Below, piece by piece: positions 8,514-18,171 of a DNA stretch of 64,000 nucleotides (positions within the stretch are counted from its first letter, which is position 1; every line of letters begins with the position of its first letter). The position numbers and the translations under genes are program-made. This DNA is from Microbacterium allomyrinae. Its GTDB lineage: Bacteria; Actinomycetota; Actinomycetes; Actinomycetales; Microbacteriaceae. The stretch covers positions 310,001-374,000 of the forward strand of contig NZ_JAGTTN010000001.1 of assembly GCF_020682705.1 (NCBI RefSeq). The letters are read 5' to 3'. Under the pieces are notes generated by a model. It was not told the DNA's origin, searched no databases, and saw only the letters and a list, made by a program, of their open reading frames with translations.

Positions 8514-9191
8514 ATGACGGATGCTCCGGCCACCAGCTCCACTGACACCCTCGGCTTCACCCTCTGGGCCGTGTTCCGCCGCGACCCGAACCGGCCCGCT
8601 TCGGCCGGCGATCTGACGTCCGCGGTCGCGGAGGTCGAGGCATCCGGGGTCACCGTCCGCGGGTTCTACGACGTGTCGGGCCTGCGCGCCGACGCCGACC
8701 TCATGATCTGGCTGACCGGCGGATCTCCCGATCTGCAGCAGGCGGCGCTGCGAACCCTCCGCCGTGCCGAGCCGCTCGCGTCGCTCCTGCCGGTGTGGAA
8801 CGCGATGGGCGTGCACCGCGATGCGGAGTTCACCTCGAGCCACCTGCCGGCGTTCATGCGCGGCAAAGAGCCCGAGGCGTGGCTCACGGTCTACCCGTTC
8901 GTGCGGTCGTACGACTGGTACATCCTCCCCGACGACGAGCGCCGCCAGATGCTCGCCGACCACGGCCGCAAGGGCTCGCAGCACCGCACCGTGCTCAGCA
9001 ACACGGTCGCGTCCTTCGCGCTCGGCGACTACGAGTGGATCCTCGCTCTCGAGGCCCCCGAACTCGTCGAGCTCGTCGACCTGATGCGCGACCTCCGCCA
9101 GACCGAGGCGCGCCGGCACGTCCGCGAAGAGGTGCCGTTCTACACCGGCCGCCGCATCGGACTCGATGAGATCGCCGAGGTCGTGCGGTGA
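8514..9191 (+). CDS. hemQ: Coproheme decarboxylase HemQ (chlorite dismutase-like)
   Basis: Peroxide-dependent decarboxylation of coproheme to haem b, the last step of the coproporphyrin-dependent route. 225 residues of the chlorite dismutase-like fold. The conserved core EAWLTVYPFVRSYDWYILPD and RRQMLADHGRKG contains the tyrosines and histidine expected around the coproheme. ATG 8514 has GAAAGGA 8 bases upstream; ATG 8505 is an in-frame alternative. A 180-base gap separates it from hemG; that gap holds a short duplicated CCCACAATC segment and no gene. The stop overlaps the hemC GTG by 4 bases. Confidence 0.9.
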   Translation: MTDAPATSSTDTLGFTLWAVFRRDPNRPASAGDLTSAVAEVEASGVTVRGFYDVSGLRADADLMIWLTGGSPDLQQAALRTLRRAEPLASLLPVWNAMGVHRDAEFTSSHLPAFMRGKEPEAWLTVYPFVRSYDWYILPDDERRQMLADHGRKGSQHRTVLSNTVASFALGDYEWILALEAPELVELVDLMRDLRQTEARRHVREEVPFYTGRRIGLDEIAEVVR

Positions 9192-10117
9192 CCGCGTCAT
9201 CCAAGAGCACTCTGCGCATCGGAACGCGTGGCAGCACGCTCGCCCTCACCCAGACCGGGATGGTCGCGGACGACCTCGCCGATGCGACCGGGGTCACGAC
9301 GGAGCTCGTGACGATCACCACCGACGGCGACCGTTCGAACGAGCCGCTTTCCCGCGCGGGCGGCACCGGCCTGTTCACGGGCGCGCTGCGCGACGCCCTG
9401 CTGGCGGGCGAGTGCGACGTCATCGTCCACTCGCTGAAGGACCTGCCGACGGCGCCGCACGATCAGCTCGTCGTGGCGGCGATGCCCGCACGTGAAGATC
9501 CGCGCGATGCGCTCTGCGCGCGCGACGGGCTCACCCTCGAGACTCTCCCCGCGGGAGCCCGCGTGGGCACGGGCTCACCGCGTCGCATGGCGCAGCTGCG
9601 TGCTCAGCGCCCCGATCTCGATGTGGTCGACATCCGCGGCAACGTCGAGACGCGCCTCGGCCGCGTGACGGAGGGCGATCTGGATGCCGTGGTCCTCGCC
9701 GCCGCCGGACTGAAACGCATCGGCCGCACAGACGTCGTCACCGAATACCTCGACATCGACTCCTGGCCCACCGCGCCCGGGCAGGGCGCCTTGGCGATCG
9801 AAGTGCGCCGGGGCGAGGAGCGCCTGGTCCGTGCGCTCGACCACGCCGAGACGCGCACCACCGTCGAGGCGGAGCGTCACGTGCTCGCGCTTCTCGAAGC
9901 GGGCTGCTCGGCCCCCGTCGGCGCACATGCCGTGGTCGATGCCGGGCTGCTCCTGCTGTCGGCGAGCGTCTACAGCCTCGACGGCGCGACGATCCTGACG
10001 TCGTCGCACGGCGCCGTCTGGCCCGACGACGGCGACCCCGCTCGCGATGTCGCCGAGGCGGTCGCGCGCGAACTGATCGACGCCGGCGCGGCCGGCCTGA
10101 CCGGAGCCCGTCCATGA
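9188..10117 (+). CDS. hemC: Porphobilinogen deaminase (hydroxymethylbilane synthase)
   Basis: Polymerises four porphobilinogen molecules to hydroxymethylbilane. 309 residues. Motifs: [14 protein letters not shown] at the N-terminus, VHSLKDLPT with the catalytic Asp region near 85, [22 protein letters not shown], and the dipyrromethane-cofactor cysteine in [14 protein letters not shown] near residue 238. GTGA overlap with hemQ and ATGA overlap with hemB indicate one coupled operon. hemD, whose product would cyclise the hydroxymethylbilane, is absent from its frequent place after hemC. Confidence 0.95.
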   Translation: MTASSKSTLRIGTRGSTLALTQTGMVADDLADATGVTTELVTITTDGDRSNEPLSRAGGTGLFTGALRDALLAGECDVIVHSLKDLPTAPHDQLVVAAMPAREDPRDALCARDGLTLETLPAGARVGTGSPRRMAQLRAQRPDLDVVDIRGNVETRLGRVTEGDLDAVVLAAAGLKRIGRTDVVTEYLDIDSWPTAPGQGALAIEVRRGEERLVRALDHAETRTTVEAERHVLALLEAGCSAPVGAHAVVDAGLLLLSASVYSLDGATILTSSHGAVWPDDGDPARDVAEAVARELIDAGAAGLTGARP

Positions 10118-11145
10118 ACTCTGCACACTCCGACGGGGCGGGCAGCATCAGCCCCCGCTCCGCCGCGAACGCTCCCCGCCCGATCGACCGCCCTCGCCGC
10201 CTGCGCGCGACGCCCGCGATGCGCCGGCTCGTCTCCGAGACCCGCCTGCACCCCGCCGACCTCGTGCTGCCGATGTTCGTGCGCGAAGGTGCCGGCGCCC
10301 CGATGCCGATCTCGTCCATGCCGGGGGTCGTGCAGCACACGACCGAGTCTTTGAAGTCGGCGATCGCAGAGGCCGCGTCCGCCGGTATCGGCGGCGTGAT
10401 GCTCTTCGGCGTGCCCGAGCACAAGGACGCGGTCGGCTCCGGCGCGACCGATCCCGACGGCATCCTGAACGTAGCGACACGCATCGCCGTCGCCGAAGCG
10501 GGTGATGCGCTCGTGGTGCAGACCGATCTGTGCCTGGACGAGTTCACCGACCACGGCCACTGCGGGGTGCTCGACGAGCGCGGCTACGTCGACAACGACG
10601 CCAGCCTGCAGCGCTACCGCGACATGGCGATCGCACAGGTCGAGGCGGGCTCGCAGCTGCTGGGTCTCAGCGGCATGATGGACGGCCAGGTCGCCTCGGT
10701 CCGCGATGCGCTCGATGAAGCGGGGCACACCGGCACACCGATCCTCGGCTACGCCGCGAAGTACGCATCGGCCTTCTACGGTCCGTTCCGCGAGGCGGTG
10801 CAGTCCTCGCTCGAGGGCGACCGCCGCACCTACCAGCTCGATCCCGCGAACCGCCGCGAGGGCGCCCGCGAGATCGAATTCGACGTGGCCGAGGGCGCGG
10901 ACATCGTGATGGTCAAGCCCGCGATGAGCTACCTGGATGTGCTGGCCGATGCCGCGGCATCGAGCCCCGTGCCCGTGTGGGCGTATCAGGTGTCGGGCGA
11001 GTACGCCATGATCGAGGCCGCCGCCGCGCACGGATGGATCGACCGGCGCCGCGCGATCGAGGAGTCGGTGGTCGGCATCCGTCGCGCCGGCGCCGATGCG
11101 GTGCTGACGTACTGGGCTGTGGAACTGGCGGGGTGGATCCGATGA
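10114..11145 (+). CDS. hemB: Delta-aminolevulinic acid dehydratase (porphobilinogen synthase)
   Basis: Condenses two 5-aminolevulinate molecules to porphobilinogen. 343 residues, with about 30 extra N-terminal residues before the barrel ([16 protein letters not shown]). The metal-site segment reads [16 protein letters not shown]. Active-site segments [17 protein letters not shown] and [13 protein letters not shown] carry the two lysines, the second being the Schiff-base lysine. ATGA overlaps on both sides place it inside the hem operon. Confidence 0.95.
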   Translation: MNSAHSDGAGSISPRSAANAPRPIDRPRRLRATPAMRRLVSETRLHPADLVLPMFVREGAGAPMPISSMPGVVQHTTESLKSAIAEAASAGIGGVMLFGVPEHKDAVGSGATDPDGILNVATRIAVAEAGDALVVQTDLCLDEFTDHGHCGVLDERGYVDNDASLQRYRDMAIAQVEAGSQLLGLSGMMDGQVASVRDALDEAGHTGTPILGYAAKYASAFYGPFREAVQSSLEGDRRTYQLDPANRREGAREIEFDVAEGADIVMVKPAMSYLDVLADAAASSPVPVWAYQVSGEYAMIEAAAAHGWIDRRRAIEESVVGIRRAGADAVLTYWAVELAGWIR

Positions 11146-12470
11146 GCGGGCAGACGACGAACGAGCAGGAGTTCGCACGCGCACGCGGTGCGATGCCGGG
11201 TGGCGTCAACTCGCCGGTGCGGGCCTTCGGCTCGGTACAGGAGACACCGCGCTTCTTCGTGTCGGCGTCCGGTCCGTACGTCACCGACGTCGAGGGCAGG
11301 GAGTACGTCGACCTCGTCGGCTCGTGGGGTCCCGCGATCCTGGGACACGCGCATCCGGCGGTCGTGAAGGCCGTTCAGGATGCCGCGGCCCACGGTCTCG
11401 GGTTCGGGGCGAGCACTCCGGGCGAGACGGAGCTCGCCGAGCTGATCGCCGCACGGGTGCGCCGTCCGAACGCGATCGCCGGGCCCGTCGAGCGCGTGCG
11501 GCTCGTCTCCACCGGAACCGAGGCGACGATGACCGCGATCCGCCTCGCACGCGGAGCGACCGGGCGCGACCTGATCGTGAAGTTCGCCGGCCACTACCAC
11601 GGCCATTCCGATGGCCTGCTGGCCGAAGCGGGATCGGGGGTCGCGACCCTCGCGATGCCGGGTTCGGCGGGGGTGCCTGCGCCCATCGCCGCGCAGACGC
11701 TCGTGATCGCGTACAACGACCTCGATGCGGTGCGCGAGGTGTTCGCGGCGCGGGGCGGCGACATCGCGGCGATCATCGTCGAGGCGGCGCCGGCCAACAT
11801 GGGCATCGTCCCGCCGTCGCGCGGCTTCAATGCCGCGATCGCGGACATCGCGCATGCGCACGGCGCGCTCCTGATCCTCGACGAGGTGCTCACGGGCTTC
11901 CGCGTCGGCCCGGCCGGCTGGTACGGCATCGACCCCGTGCCGTTCCGCCCCGACCTGATCACCTTCGGCAAGGTCGTCGGCGGCGGACTTCCCCTGGCCG
12001 CGCTCGGCGGCCCGGCAGCGCTCATGGAGCTGCTCGCGCCCCTCGGTCCGGTGTATCAGGCGGGCACGTTGAGCGGCAATCCGCTCGCCGTCGCGGCCGG
12101 GCGCGCGACGCTGGACCACCTCGACGACGCCGCCTACGCGCGTATCGATGCGGCCGCGGCGACGATCGCGGATGCCGCGGCATCCGCCCTGTCCGAAGCC
12201 GGGGTGACGCACGTCGTACAGCGCTCGGGGAGTCTCTTCTCGATCCAGTTCGCGGCCACGCCGCCCGTCGACTACGACACGGTGAAGGCGCAGGAGGCGT
12301 TCCGCTATCCCCCGTTCTTCCGGTCGATGCTGCAGCAGGGCGTCTCGCTGCCGCCGTCGGTGTTCGAGGCCTGGTTCGTCTCGGCCTCGCACGACGACGA
12401 CGCGGTGGCACGGATCCTCGAGGCCTTGCCCGCCGCGGCTCGGGCAGCTGCCGAGGCCTCACCGGGCTGA
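11142..12470 (+). CDS. hemL: Glutamate-1-semialdehyde 2,1-aminomutase
   Basis: PLP enzyme of the C5 route that converts glutamate-1-semialdehyde to 5-aminolevulinate; pairs functionally with HemA. 442 residues from ATG 11142 (ATGA overlap with hemB). N-terminal [17 protein letters not shown] is diagnostic, [12 protein letters not shown] holds the PLP-ring aspartate, and [18 protein letters not shown] carries the PLP lysine. It is the last gene of the operon; a short hairpin follows the stop. Confidence 0.95.
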   Translation: MSGQTTNEQEFARARGAMPGGVNSPVRAFGSVQETPRFFVSASGPYVTDVEGREYVDLVGSWGPAILGHAHPAVVKAVQDAAAHGLGFGASTPGETELAELIAARVRRPNAIAGPVERVRLVSTGTEATMTAIRLARGATGRDLIVKFAGHYHGHSDGLLAEAGSGVATLAMPGSAGVPAPIAAQTLVIAYNDLDAVREVFAARGGDIAAIIVEAAPANMGIVPPSRGFNAAIADIAHAHGALLILDEVLTGFRVGPAGWYGIDPVPFRPDLITFGKVVGGGLPLAALGGPAALMELLAPLGPVYQAGTLSGNPLAVAAGRATLDHLDDAAYARIDAAAATIADAAASALSEAGVTHVVQRSGSLFSIQFAATPPVDYDTVKAQEAFRYPPFFRSMLQQGVSLPPSVFEAWFVSASHDDDAVARILEALPAAARAAAEASPG

Positions 12471-12474
12471 CGTC

Positions 12475-12491
12475 CGGCAGACGCTCTGCCG
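12475..12491 (+). terminator. Short hairpin after the hem operon
   Basis: CGGCAGA (12475-12481) pairs with TCTGCCG (12485-12491) across a CGC loop, five bases after the hemL stop. No T-tract follows. It could end hem transcription weakly. Confidence 0.35.
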
Positions 12492-12533
12492 ACGGCCCTG
12501 CCCTCTGAAACCCGGAGTGTGCAGAATGGGCAC

Positions 12534-13028
12534 GTGAGCAGACTCGTCGCCGTCCACGGAGACATCACCGCCGAGACAACGGATGCGATCGTCAACGCCG
12601 CAAACACCGCGATGCGCGGAGGGGGCGGGGTGGACGGCGCGATCCACCGCACCGGCGGCCCCGAGATCCTGCGCGACTGCATCGCGCGTTTTCCGCACGG
12701 GCTGGCGACAGGCGATGCCGGCTGGACCACGGGCGGCGCGCTCGCCGCGCGGTGGGTGATCCACACCGTCGGACCGAACTACGGCGCCGGGCAGCGCGAT
12801 CGCGCTCTGCTCGAGTCCTGCTACCGGCGCTCGCTCGAGGTCGCCGACGAACTGGGCGCGCAGAGCATCGCCTTCCCGCTCATCAGCGCCGGGGCGTACG
12901 CCTGGCCGCTCGACGACGCCATCAGCGTGGCGATCGACACGCTGACCACGACTCCGACCACCCTGGAGGACATCCGGCTCGTCGCCTTCGATCCGGCGAT
13001 CCACCGACAGATCAGCGCGTTGCTGTGA
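12534..13028 (+). CDS. Macrodomain protein, O-acetyl-ADP-ribose deacetylase-like
   Basis: 164 residues forming a single MacroD-type macrodomain. GDITAETTDAIVNAANTAM and GGGGVDGAIHRTGG are the ADP-ribose-binding segments; the glycine-rich AFPLISAGAYAWPLDDA is the second phosphate loop. The family removes ADP-ribose from proteins or hydrolyses O-acetyl-ADP-ribose. I chose GTG 12534 because CAGAAT lies 6 bases before it; GTG 12519 is in frame but lacks both promoter and ribosome site. No partner ADP-ribosyltransferase is nearby. Confidence 0.85.
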   Translation: MSRLVAVHGDITAETTDAIVNAANTAMRGGGGVDGAIHRTGGPEILRDCIARFPHGLATGDAGWTTGGALAARWVIHTVGPNYGAGQRDRALLESCYRRSLEVADELGAQSIAFPLISAGAYAWPLDDAISVAIDTLTTTPTTLEDIRLVAFDPAIHRQISALL

Positions 13029-13062
13029 AGGCAGCCGGCGGGACATGCCGGGGCGAAAGAAG

Positions 13063-13087
13063 AGGGCCTCCGCTATGCGGAGACCCT
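13063..13087. terminator. Hairpin between macrodomain gene and tRNA-Ala
   Basis: AGGG-CCTCCGC and GCGGAG-ACCCT form an almost perfect stem around a TAT loop between two convergent genes. It could terminate either the macrodomain gene or the tRNA transcript. Confidence 0.55.
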
Positions 13088-13095
13088 CGTCACGG

Positions 13096-13168
13096 TGGAC
13101 CTGAGGGGATTTGAACCCCTGACCTCCTCGATGCGAACGAGGCGCGCTACCAACTGCGCCACAGGCCC
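13096..13168 (-). tRNA. tRNA-Ala (anticodon CGC)
   Basis: 73 bases fold as a full cloverleaf on the minus strand. The acceptor stem is GGGCCTG/CAGGTCC (one G-U), the D-arm contains GCGCAGTTGGTAGCGC, and the anticodon stem CCTCG/CGAGG encloses TTCGCAT (anticodon CGC, reads GCG). The T-arm GGGGTTCAAATCCCC is followed by discriminator A. CCA is not encoded. Confidence 0.95.
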
Positions 13169-13255
13169 GTGAACCTCGTAAACACTATCACGCCGTCTCG
13201 GCGCCCTCGAATCGCCGGACACCCCTGAGGCCCTCCCTCGGGAGAGGATGGATGC

Positions 13256-14430
13256 ATGCTCCACACCGCTTTCCCCCGCCTCTCCACCGTCCGCAACGTG
13301 CGCCTCGAGGCAGGCGGGCGCGACGGTGCCGCGTACGACATCGGCATCGGCGAGTCCGGCACCCGGCGGGCCCGGGCGAGATCGACGGGCGCGGCCTCCT
13401 GGCACTGTCCGGGATCGTCAACACCCATGCCCACGTCGACAAGTCGTGGATCGGCCACTCGTGGCAGTCGTACGGCGGCGAGGGCGGCACCGACGGCCGG
13501 ATCCGTCACGAGCGCGCCCGGCGCGATGAGCTCGGCATCCCCGGTCTCGACATCACCCGCCGCGTCCTCGCGGAGTTCGTGCGCTTCGGCACGACGGCGC
13601 TGCGCACCCACGTAGACGTCGACCTCGGGCTGGGCCTGCGCGGCATCGAGATCGTGCGACAGGCGGTCGACGAGTACGACGGGGCGATCCTGGCCGAGAT
13701 CGTCGCATTCCCGCAGGACGGCGTGCTGCGGCGCCCGGGCGTGCTCGAACTGCTGCGCGCCGCCGTCGAGGCAGGCGCCCAGCACATCGGCGGGCTCGAC
13801 CCGGCGAGCATCGACCGCGATCCGGTCGGGCAGCTCGACGCGATCTTCGCCCTCGCCGCCGACACCGGCGCAGGCATCGACATCCACCTCCACGACCCGG
13901 CCGAGCTGGGTGCCTTCCAGTTCGACCTCATCCTGGATCGCACCGAGGCGCTGGGTCTGTCGGGCAAGGTCAATATCGCGCACGGCTTCGCGGTGGCACA
14001 GGTCGACGCGGTGCGCCGTCGCGACCTGCTCCAGCGCATGGGCGATCTCGATGTGACGATGACGACGGTGGCGCCGCTGCGGCTGCCCCAGCTCCCCCTT
14101 CACGAACTGGATGCCGCGGGCGTGCGATTCGGGTTCGGCACCGACGGCATCCGGGACCTGTGGAGCCCCTACGGCACCGGCGACACCCTGGGGATCGCGT
14201 GGCAGTATGCGCGCGCGTCGAGTCTGGTCCGCGACGAGGACCTCCGCCGGGTCATCGAACTCGCCACGACCGGCGGGGCGCCGTTCGCGGGGATCGCCGG
14301 GCACGGCCTGAATCCCGGCGATCGCGCGGACCTCGTGCTGCTGGACGCCGAGAACGAGATGGATGCCCTCGTCCGCACTCCGCCGCGCGACCTGGTCGTA
14401 GGCGGCGGACGGGTGCTCTACGAGCGGTAG
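13256..14430 (+). pseudogene. Cytosine-deaminase-like amidohydrolase, frameshifted near its N-terminus
   Basis: A metal-dependent amidohydrolase of the CodA-like group. The body, read from about 13370 to 14430, has IVNTHAHVDKSW (metal ligands), GIDIHLHDP, NIAHGFAV and FGTDGIRDLWSPYG. The natural start is ATG 13256 with GGAGAGG upstream, encoding a typical N-terminal strand (LSTVRNVRLEAGG, YDIGIGE). That frame then runs into nonsense, while the family sequence resumes one frame earlier at AGPGEIDGRGLLAL. The switch falls in the GC-rich run around 13360-13378 and equals a one-base deletion. Reading the body frame upstream gives only an arginine-rich stretch. Either the gene is dead or the base is a sequencing error; substrate unknown. 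Confidence 0.75.
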
Positions 14431-14511
14431 GGAAACCGCCGACCCGCAGCGGTGGTCCGGAAACGGCACGCCGCGGCCGGGTGCTTCTCGAACGGTCGCA
14501 GTCCCCGCGTG

Positions 14512-15501
14512 CTACTGGCCGACCGCGCGACGCGCGAGCAGTCCGCGCACGTGCGCCTCGATCTCGGCGTCATCGATGTAGCCCATGCGCGAGTAGTCGG
14601 CACTCGTCGCCTGTCCCGCCGCGGTGCCGGGAGTGCGCGCGACGCGTGCGGTGTCGATTGAGGGGGGCCGCTGCGCCTCGGCGCGGGCCCGCATCGCCTC
14701 TTCGAGCGCCGCCTGCCGCAGCGCCGCGCGCGCCTCTTCGGCATCGAGCACCGCGGCCGCACGCGAACCCGCCGACGCCGTGAGCGGCCGGGGAAGACCG
14801 CGCGGCGCCCACTCGCGCTGCTCCGGCTCGAGTTCGACGTCCTGCACGATCGGTGCACGACGAGGTGCGGCATCCGTCGCCCGCAGCTCTGCCCGAGCGC
14901 TCACGCGGGACATGCGGCGAAGGACGAGAGCGGATGCCGCGGCCACCGCGACGCCACTCCACAACAGCAGCTGCGCCCCGCCGGTGACGGCTTCGTACAC
15001 GCCCCATCCGACCAGTGCGAGTCCTGCGAGGCCGACGAGGGTCGCGGTCAACCGGAAGCGACGCCGCGTGCGCGCCTGGCGTGCCGCGGGAACGGCCCGG
15101 GCGGCCGCGAGCTCGCGCCGGGCCGAGGCCTCGGCGGCGGCGCGGTCGGCACGTGCACGTTCGATGTCGACGCGAGCGGCGGATTCTGCCGCAGCGCGCT
15201 CGGTGCGGGCGTTCTCGAGGTCGAGCCTGGCGCCTTCGAGCGCCGCCTGCTCGCGCTCGGCCATCGCGCGCTTCGCGAGGCGCTGCTGCGCGGCGGCGGT
15301 GCGGGCGTTGAGTTCGAGGCGCACCTCGTGGGGTGTCTCACTCGTCTCGGCCAGCACACGCAGCGCCTGATTGAGACGAACGGCGTTGCGCTCGGCGGCG
15401 TCGTACTGCCGTCTGCTGTTCCAGGTCGGCAGCAGGTAGACCAGCCACAGGAGCACGGCGACGAGAACGATCACTCCCCCGCCCAGCACCTGCCCACCCA
15501 T
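14512..15501 (-). CDS. Membrane-anchored coiled-coil protein, probable GlpR-like divisome protein
   Basis: 329 residues: one N-terminal transmembrane helix (about 6-27), a long charged Ala/Arg/Glu coiled coil (about 35-140), two close hydrophobic helices (about 147-190) and a low-complexity cytosolic tail. Position matches the last gene of the galU-moeA/glp-rimJ-glpR block of Corynebacteriales (Rv0993-Rv0996), where GlpR is the membrane receptor of the gephyrin-like cell-division protein Glp. Identity is inferred from synteny and topology. Start ATG 15501 has TACCGT (15514-15509) 7 bases upstream, i.e. leaderless; GTG 15510 overlaps that box. Confidence 0.5.
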   Translation of the reverse strand: MGGQVLGGGVIVLVAVLLWLVYLLPTWNSRRQYDAAERNAVRLNQALRVLAETSETPHEVRLELNARTAAAQQRLAKRAMAEREQAALEGARLDLENARTERAAAESAARVDIERARADRAAAEASARRELAAARAVPAARQARTRRRFRLTATLVGLAGLALVGWGVYEAVTGGAQLLLWSGVAVAAASALVLRRMSRVSARAELRATDAAPRRAPIVQDVELEPEQREWAPRGLPRPLTASAGSRAAAVLDAEEARAALRQAALEEAMRARAEAQRPPSIDTARVARTPGTAAGQATSADYSRMGYIDDAEIEAHVRGLLARRAVGQ

Positions 15502-15590
15502 GAAGTCCACGGTAGGGGACGGGATGCCCCTGCCCCCGCACCTGACCGCGTGTCGGCGAGGTGCGCGGCGGCGGATCGTCGGGAATCGCG

Positions 15591-16220
15591 CTACGCGTGC
15601 AGGCGATCCGCCGGGGGCACGGTGGCGGCGTCCTGTGGAGCACGCCCCGACACCCAGCGCTCGAGCACACCCTCGGGGGCGTCCTCGCGGACGAGGGCGA
15701 ATGCGTAGTGGTCGCGCCAGTCGCCGTCGATGTGGATGAATCGGCGCCGGAGCCCCTCATAACGGAACCCGAGCTTCTCGACCACGCGAAGACTCGCGCG
15801 GTTCTCGGGCCGGATGCAGATCTCCATGCGGTGCAGACGCAGTTCCGAGAAGCAGACGTCGGTCGCGAGCGCCACCGCCACCGGCGTGATCCCCCGGCCG
15901 GCGAAGCGCTTGCTCACCCAGTAGCCGATCGTGGCCGACGCGAGCGAGCCCCGCGCGATGCCCCAGACGTTGAGCTGACCGGCGACCTGGCCCTCGTGCT
16001 CCATGACGAACGGGATGCCGGTGCCGTCGCGATACTGCTGCAGCAGTCGCCGCACACCGACGCGCATGTCGAAGGAGACGGGTCCGTCCGGACTCGTGGC
16101 CTCCCACGGCCGCAGCCATTCGCGGTTGGACAGCAATTCGTTCTGCAGCACGCGCGCGTCGCGCTGCCGGACGAGCCGGATCGATACCGGTCCATGCCTG
16201 CGGGGAGCCGTCAGGTCCAC
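15591..16220 (-). CDS. rimJ: GNAT acetyltransferase, RimJ/RimL type
   Basis: 209 residues with the GNAT acetyl-CoA core. VMEHEGQVAGQLNVWGI is strand 4, followed by ATIGYWVSKRFAGRGIT (pyrophosphate loop) and RMEICIRPENRASLRVVEKLGF (C-terminal motif). This pattern is typical of N-terminal acetylases of ribosomal proteins. GTG start with GAGGGGG upstream. It lies between galU and the GlpR-like gene as in other actinobacteria, which supports the rimJ label; the protein substrate is not known. Confidence 0.8.
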   Translation of the reverse strand: MDLTAPRRHGPVSIRLVRQRDARVLQNELLSNREWLRPWEATSPDGPVSFDMRVGVRRLLQQYRDGTGIPFVMEHEGQVAGQLNVWGIARGSLASATIGYWVSKRFAGRGITPVAVALATDVCFSELRLHRMEICIRPENRASLRVVEKLGFRYEGLRRRFIHIDGDWRDHYAFALVREDAPEGVLERWVSGRAPQDAATVPPADRLHA

Positions 16221-16243
16221 ATGACCCCCTCGAACGGGCGGCT

Positions 16244-17131
16244 TCAGAGAGTGGCCGCGAACTCCTTGAACCAGGGACGCAGCTCGGGGCCGAGATCGTC
16301 GCGGTCGGCGGCGAGCTGCACGATGGCCTTGATGTAGTCCACCCTATCGCCGGTGTCGTACCGACGACCACGGAAGACCACGCCGTACACGCCGGGGCCG
16401 TTCGGGTCCGCCGCGAGCTCTTGGAGCGCATCGGTCAGCTGGATCTCGCCGCCCTTGCCGGGCGGGGTGCGCTCGAGCACCTCGAAGACATCCGGCGAGA
16501 GCACGTATCGGCCGATCACGGCGTAGTTGGACGGTGCATCCTCCTTGGCGGGCTTCTCGACCAGGCCGGTGACCTTCACGACCCCGTCGACGTCGGTCGC
16601 CTCGACGGCGGCGGCGCCGTAGAGGTGGATCGAGTCCGCCGGCACCTCCAGCAGCGCGATGATCGCAGCGCCGGTGCGCTCGTACTCGGCCAGCATCGTC
16701 GTGAGCAGCGGATCGCGCTCGTCGATGAGGTCATCGCCCAGCAGCACGGCGAAGGGGTGGTCGCCCACGTGGGACTTCGCACGCAGAACGGCGTGGCCGA
16801 GGCCGCGGGGCTCGCCCTGGCGGACGAAGTGGATGTCGGCGAGCTCGCTCGAACGCTGCACCTTGGCGAGCTTGTCCTGGTCGCCCTTCTTGAGCAGATT
16901 GCTCTCGAGCTCGGGCACGGAGTCGAAGTGGTTGGAGAGGTTGTTCTTGTTGCGTCCGATGATGATCAGGATGTCTTCGATCCCGGCCTGCGTGGCCTCT
17001 TCGACGACGTACTGGATCGCGGGCTTGTCGACGACCGGGAGCATCTCCTTCGGCATCGCCTTCGTCGCGGGGAGGAAGCGGGTTCCGAGGCCGGCCGCGG
17101 GGATGACTGCTTTGAAGGACTTATGGGTCAT
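16244..17131 (-). CDS. galU: UTP-glucose-1-phosphate uridylyltransferase
   Basis: Makes UDP-glucose for cell-wall glycans and trehalose. 295 residues. N-terminal KAVIPAAGLGTRFLPATKAM is the nucleotide-binding loop; KEMLPVVDKPAIQYVVEEA follows, then RQGEPRGLGHAVL and the metal-site FAVLLGDDLID. C-terminal RYDTGDRVDYIKA is also typical. Leaderless from ATG 17131 (TAGAGT at 17144-17139). rimJ follows on the same strand 23 bases on; the moeA/glp gene commonly found between them is missing. Confidence 0.93.
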   Translation of the reverse strand: MTHKSFKAVIPAAGLGTRFLPATKAMPKEMLPVVDKPAIQYVVEEATQAGIEDILIIIGRNKNNLSNHFDSVPELESNLLKKGDQDKLAKVQRSSELADIHFVRQGEPRGLGHAVLRAKSHVGDHPFAVLLGDDLIDERDPLLTTMLAEYERTGAAIIALLEVPADSIHLYGAAAVEATDVDGVVKVTGLVEKPAKEDAPSNYAVIGRYVLSPDVFEVLERTPPGKGGEIQLTDALQELAADPNGPGVYGVVFRGRRYDTGDRVDYIKAIVQLAADRDDLGPELRPWFKEFAATL

Positions 17132-17224
17132 GCAGGCAACTCTATCCAGGGTCATGCGACTCGAAGATGTCGTGCACGTTACCGGCCGACTCTTGAGCCG
17201 GACATACGACTTACAATCGAGGTC

Positions 17225-17821
17225 ATGACCGACGCGATCGCCGATGCGAAGCGGGCGATGCGCGCAGAGCTGAGAGAGCGCCGTCACCTGCTGTCCGATC
17301 ACGCGCGCGAAACCGCCGAGGCAGGCATCCAGGCCCAGCTCGACGCGTTGATCGCGGAGCGGGACGTGCGATCGATGTCGTGCTTCCTGTCGACCACCAC
17401 CGAGCCCGGAACCCGGAAGTTCGTGACGGATGCCGTGGCCCGCGGCATCCGGGTGCTCCTTCCCGTGACGCGCAACGACGGGCTGCTCGACTGGGCTGTC
17501 GCCACGACCGACGGCGACATCTCCGAAGGGCTGTTCGGTCTTCCCGAGCCTGTCGGCGAACTGCTCGGCCCGATCGCCGTGAACGACGTCGATCTGCTCG
17601 TCATCCCCGCCGCCGCAGTGGACGCCAGCGGCATGCGGCTCGGCTGGGGCCGGGGCTTCTTCGACAAGACGCTCGGATCGATGGAGCGGTGCCCGCCCGT
17701 CTACGCGGTCGTCTACGACTCCGAGGTCGTGGATGAGGTTCCCCGCGAAGTCCACGACCAGCGCGTGACCGGAGTCGTCACTCCCACGCGCACCCTCACC
17801 CTCGCGCCCACCCGGCGCTGA
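17225..17821 (+). CDS. 5-formyltetrahydrofolate cyclo-ligase
   Basis: Converts 5-formyl-THF to 5,10-methenyl-THF with ATP. 198 residues. The family signature GMRLGWGRGFFDKTL near 145-160 corresponds to the usual GxGxGYYDR (Trp/Phe variants), preceded by VDLLVIPAAAVD. The basic N-terminal helix AKRAMRAELRERR is also typical. Leaderless start: consensus TACAAT (17212-17217) lies 7 bases before the ATG. Divergent from galU, as in the mycobacterial order Rv0992c/Rv0993. Confidence 0.9.
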   Translation: MTDAIADAKRAMRAELRERRHLLSDHARETAEAGIQAQLDALIAERDVRSMSCFLSTTTEPGTRKFVTDAVARGIRVLLPVTRNDGLLDWAVATTDGDISEGLFGLPEPVGELLGPIAVNDVDLLVIPAAAVDASGMRLGWGRGFFDKTLGSMERCPPVYAVVYDSEVVDEVPREVHDQRVTGVVTPTRTLTLAPTRR

Positions 17822-17855
17822 ACTCCGCTGCACCGACCGATCCGCCGAGAGAGAC

Positions 17856-18140
17856 ATGCCCACTTACGCCTACGCCTGCAAGAATTGCGGACACCGCTTC
17901 GACGCGGTCCAGTCCTTCGCCGACCCCACCCTCACCGAGTGCCCCGAATGCGGTGGCGCGCTGCGGAAGGAGTACGGATCGATCGGCGTGACGTTCAACG
18001 GGTCCGGCTTCTACCGGACGGACTCCCGCGCGGCGAGCGCATCGAGCGGCGGCTCGGACTCGTCGGCTGGCGCCCCGGCGTCGACTTCGACATCATCGAA
18101 GACTGAGGCGAAGGCCTCACCCGCATCGTCGGGAGCCTGA
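17856..18140 (+). CDS. FmdB-type small zinc-ribbon protein
   Basis: 94 residues. MPTYAYACKNCGHRFDAVQS with the following CPECGGAL gives the two CxxC pairs of the FmdB/CxxC-CxxC-SSSS family; GVTFNGSGFYRTD is the conserved end of the domain. The tail is a Ser/Ala/Thr-rich, probably disordered stretch. Role is unknown in actinobacteria; proposals are regulatory. It lies between the folate cyclo-ligase and mscL on one strand with short gaps, so co-transcription is likely. Confidence 0.85.
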   Translation: MPTYAYACKNCGHRFDAVQSFADPTLTECPECGGALRKEYGSIGVTFNGSGFYRTDSRAASASSGGSDSSAGAPASTSTSSKTEAKASPASSGA

Positions 18141-18171
18141 CCGGCGCGAGCCGGAGAACGAAGGAGAGACC

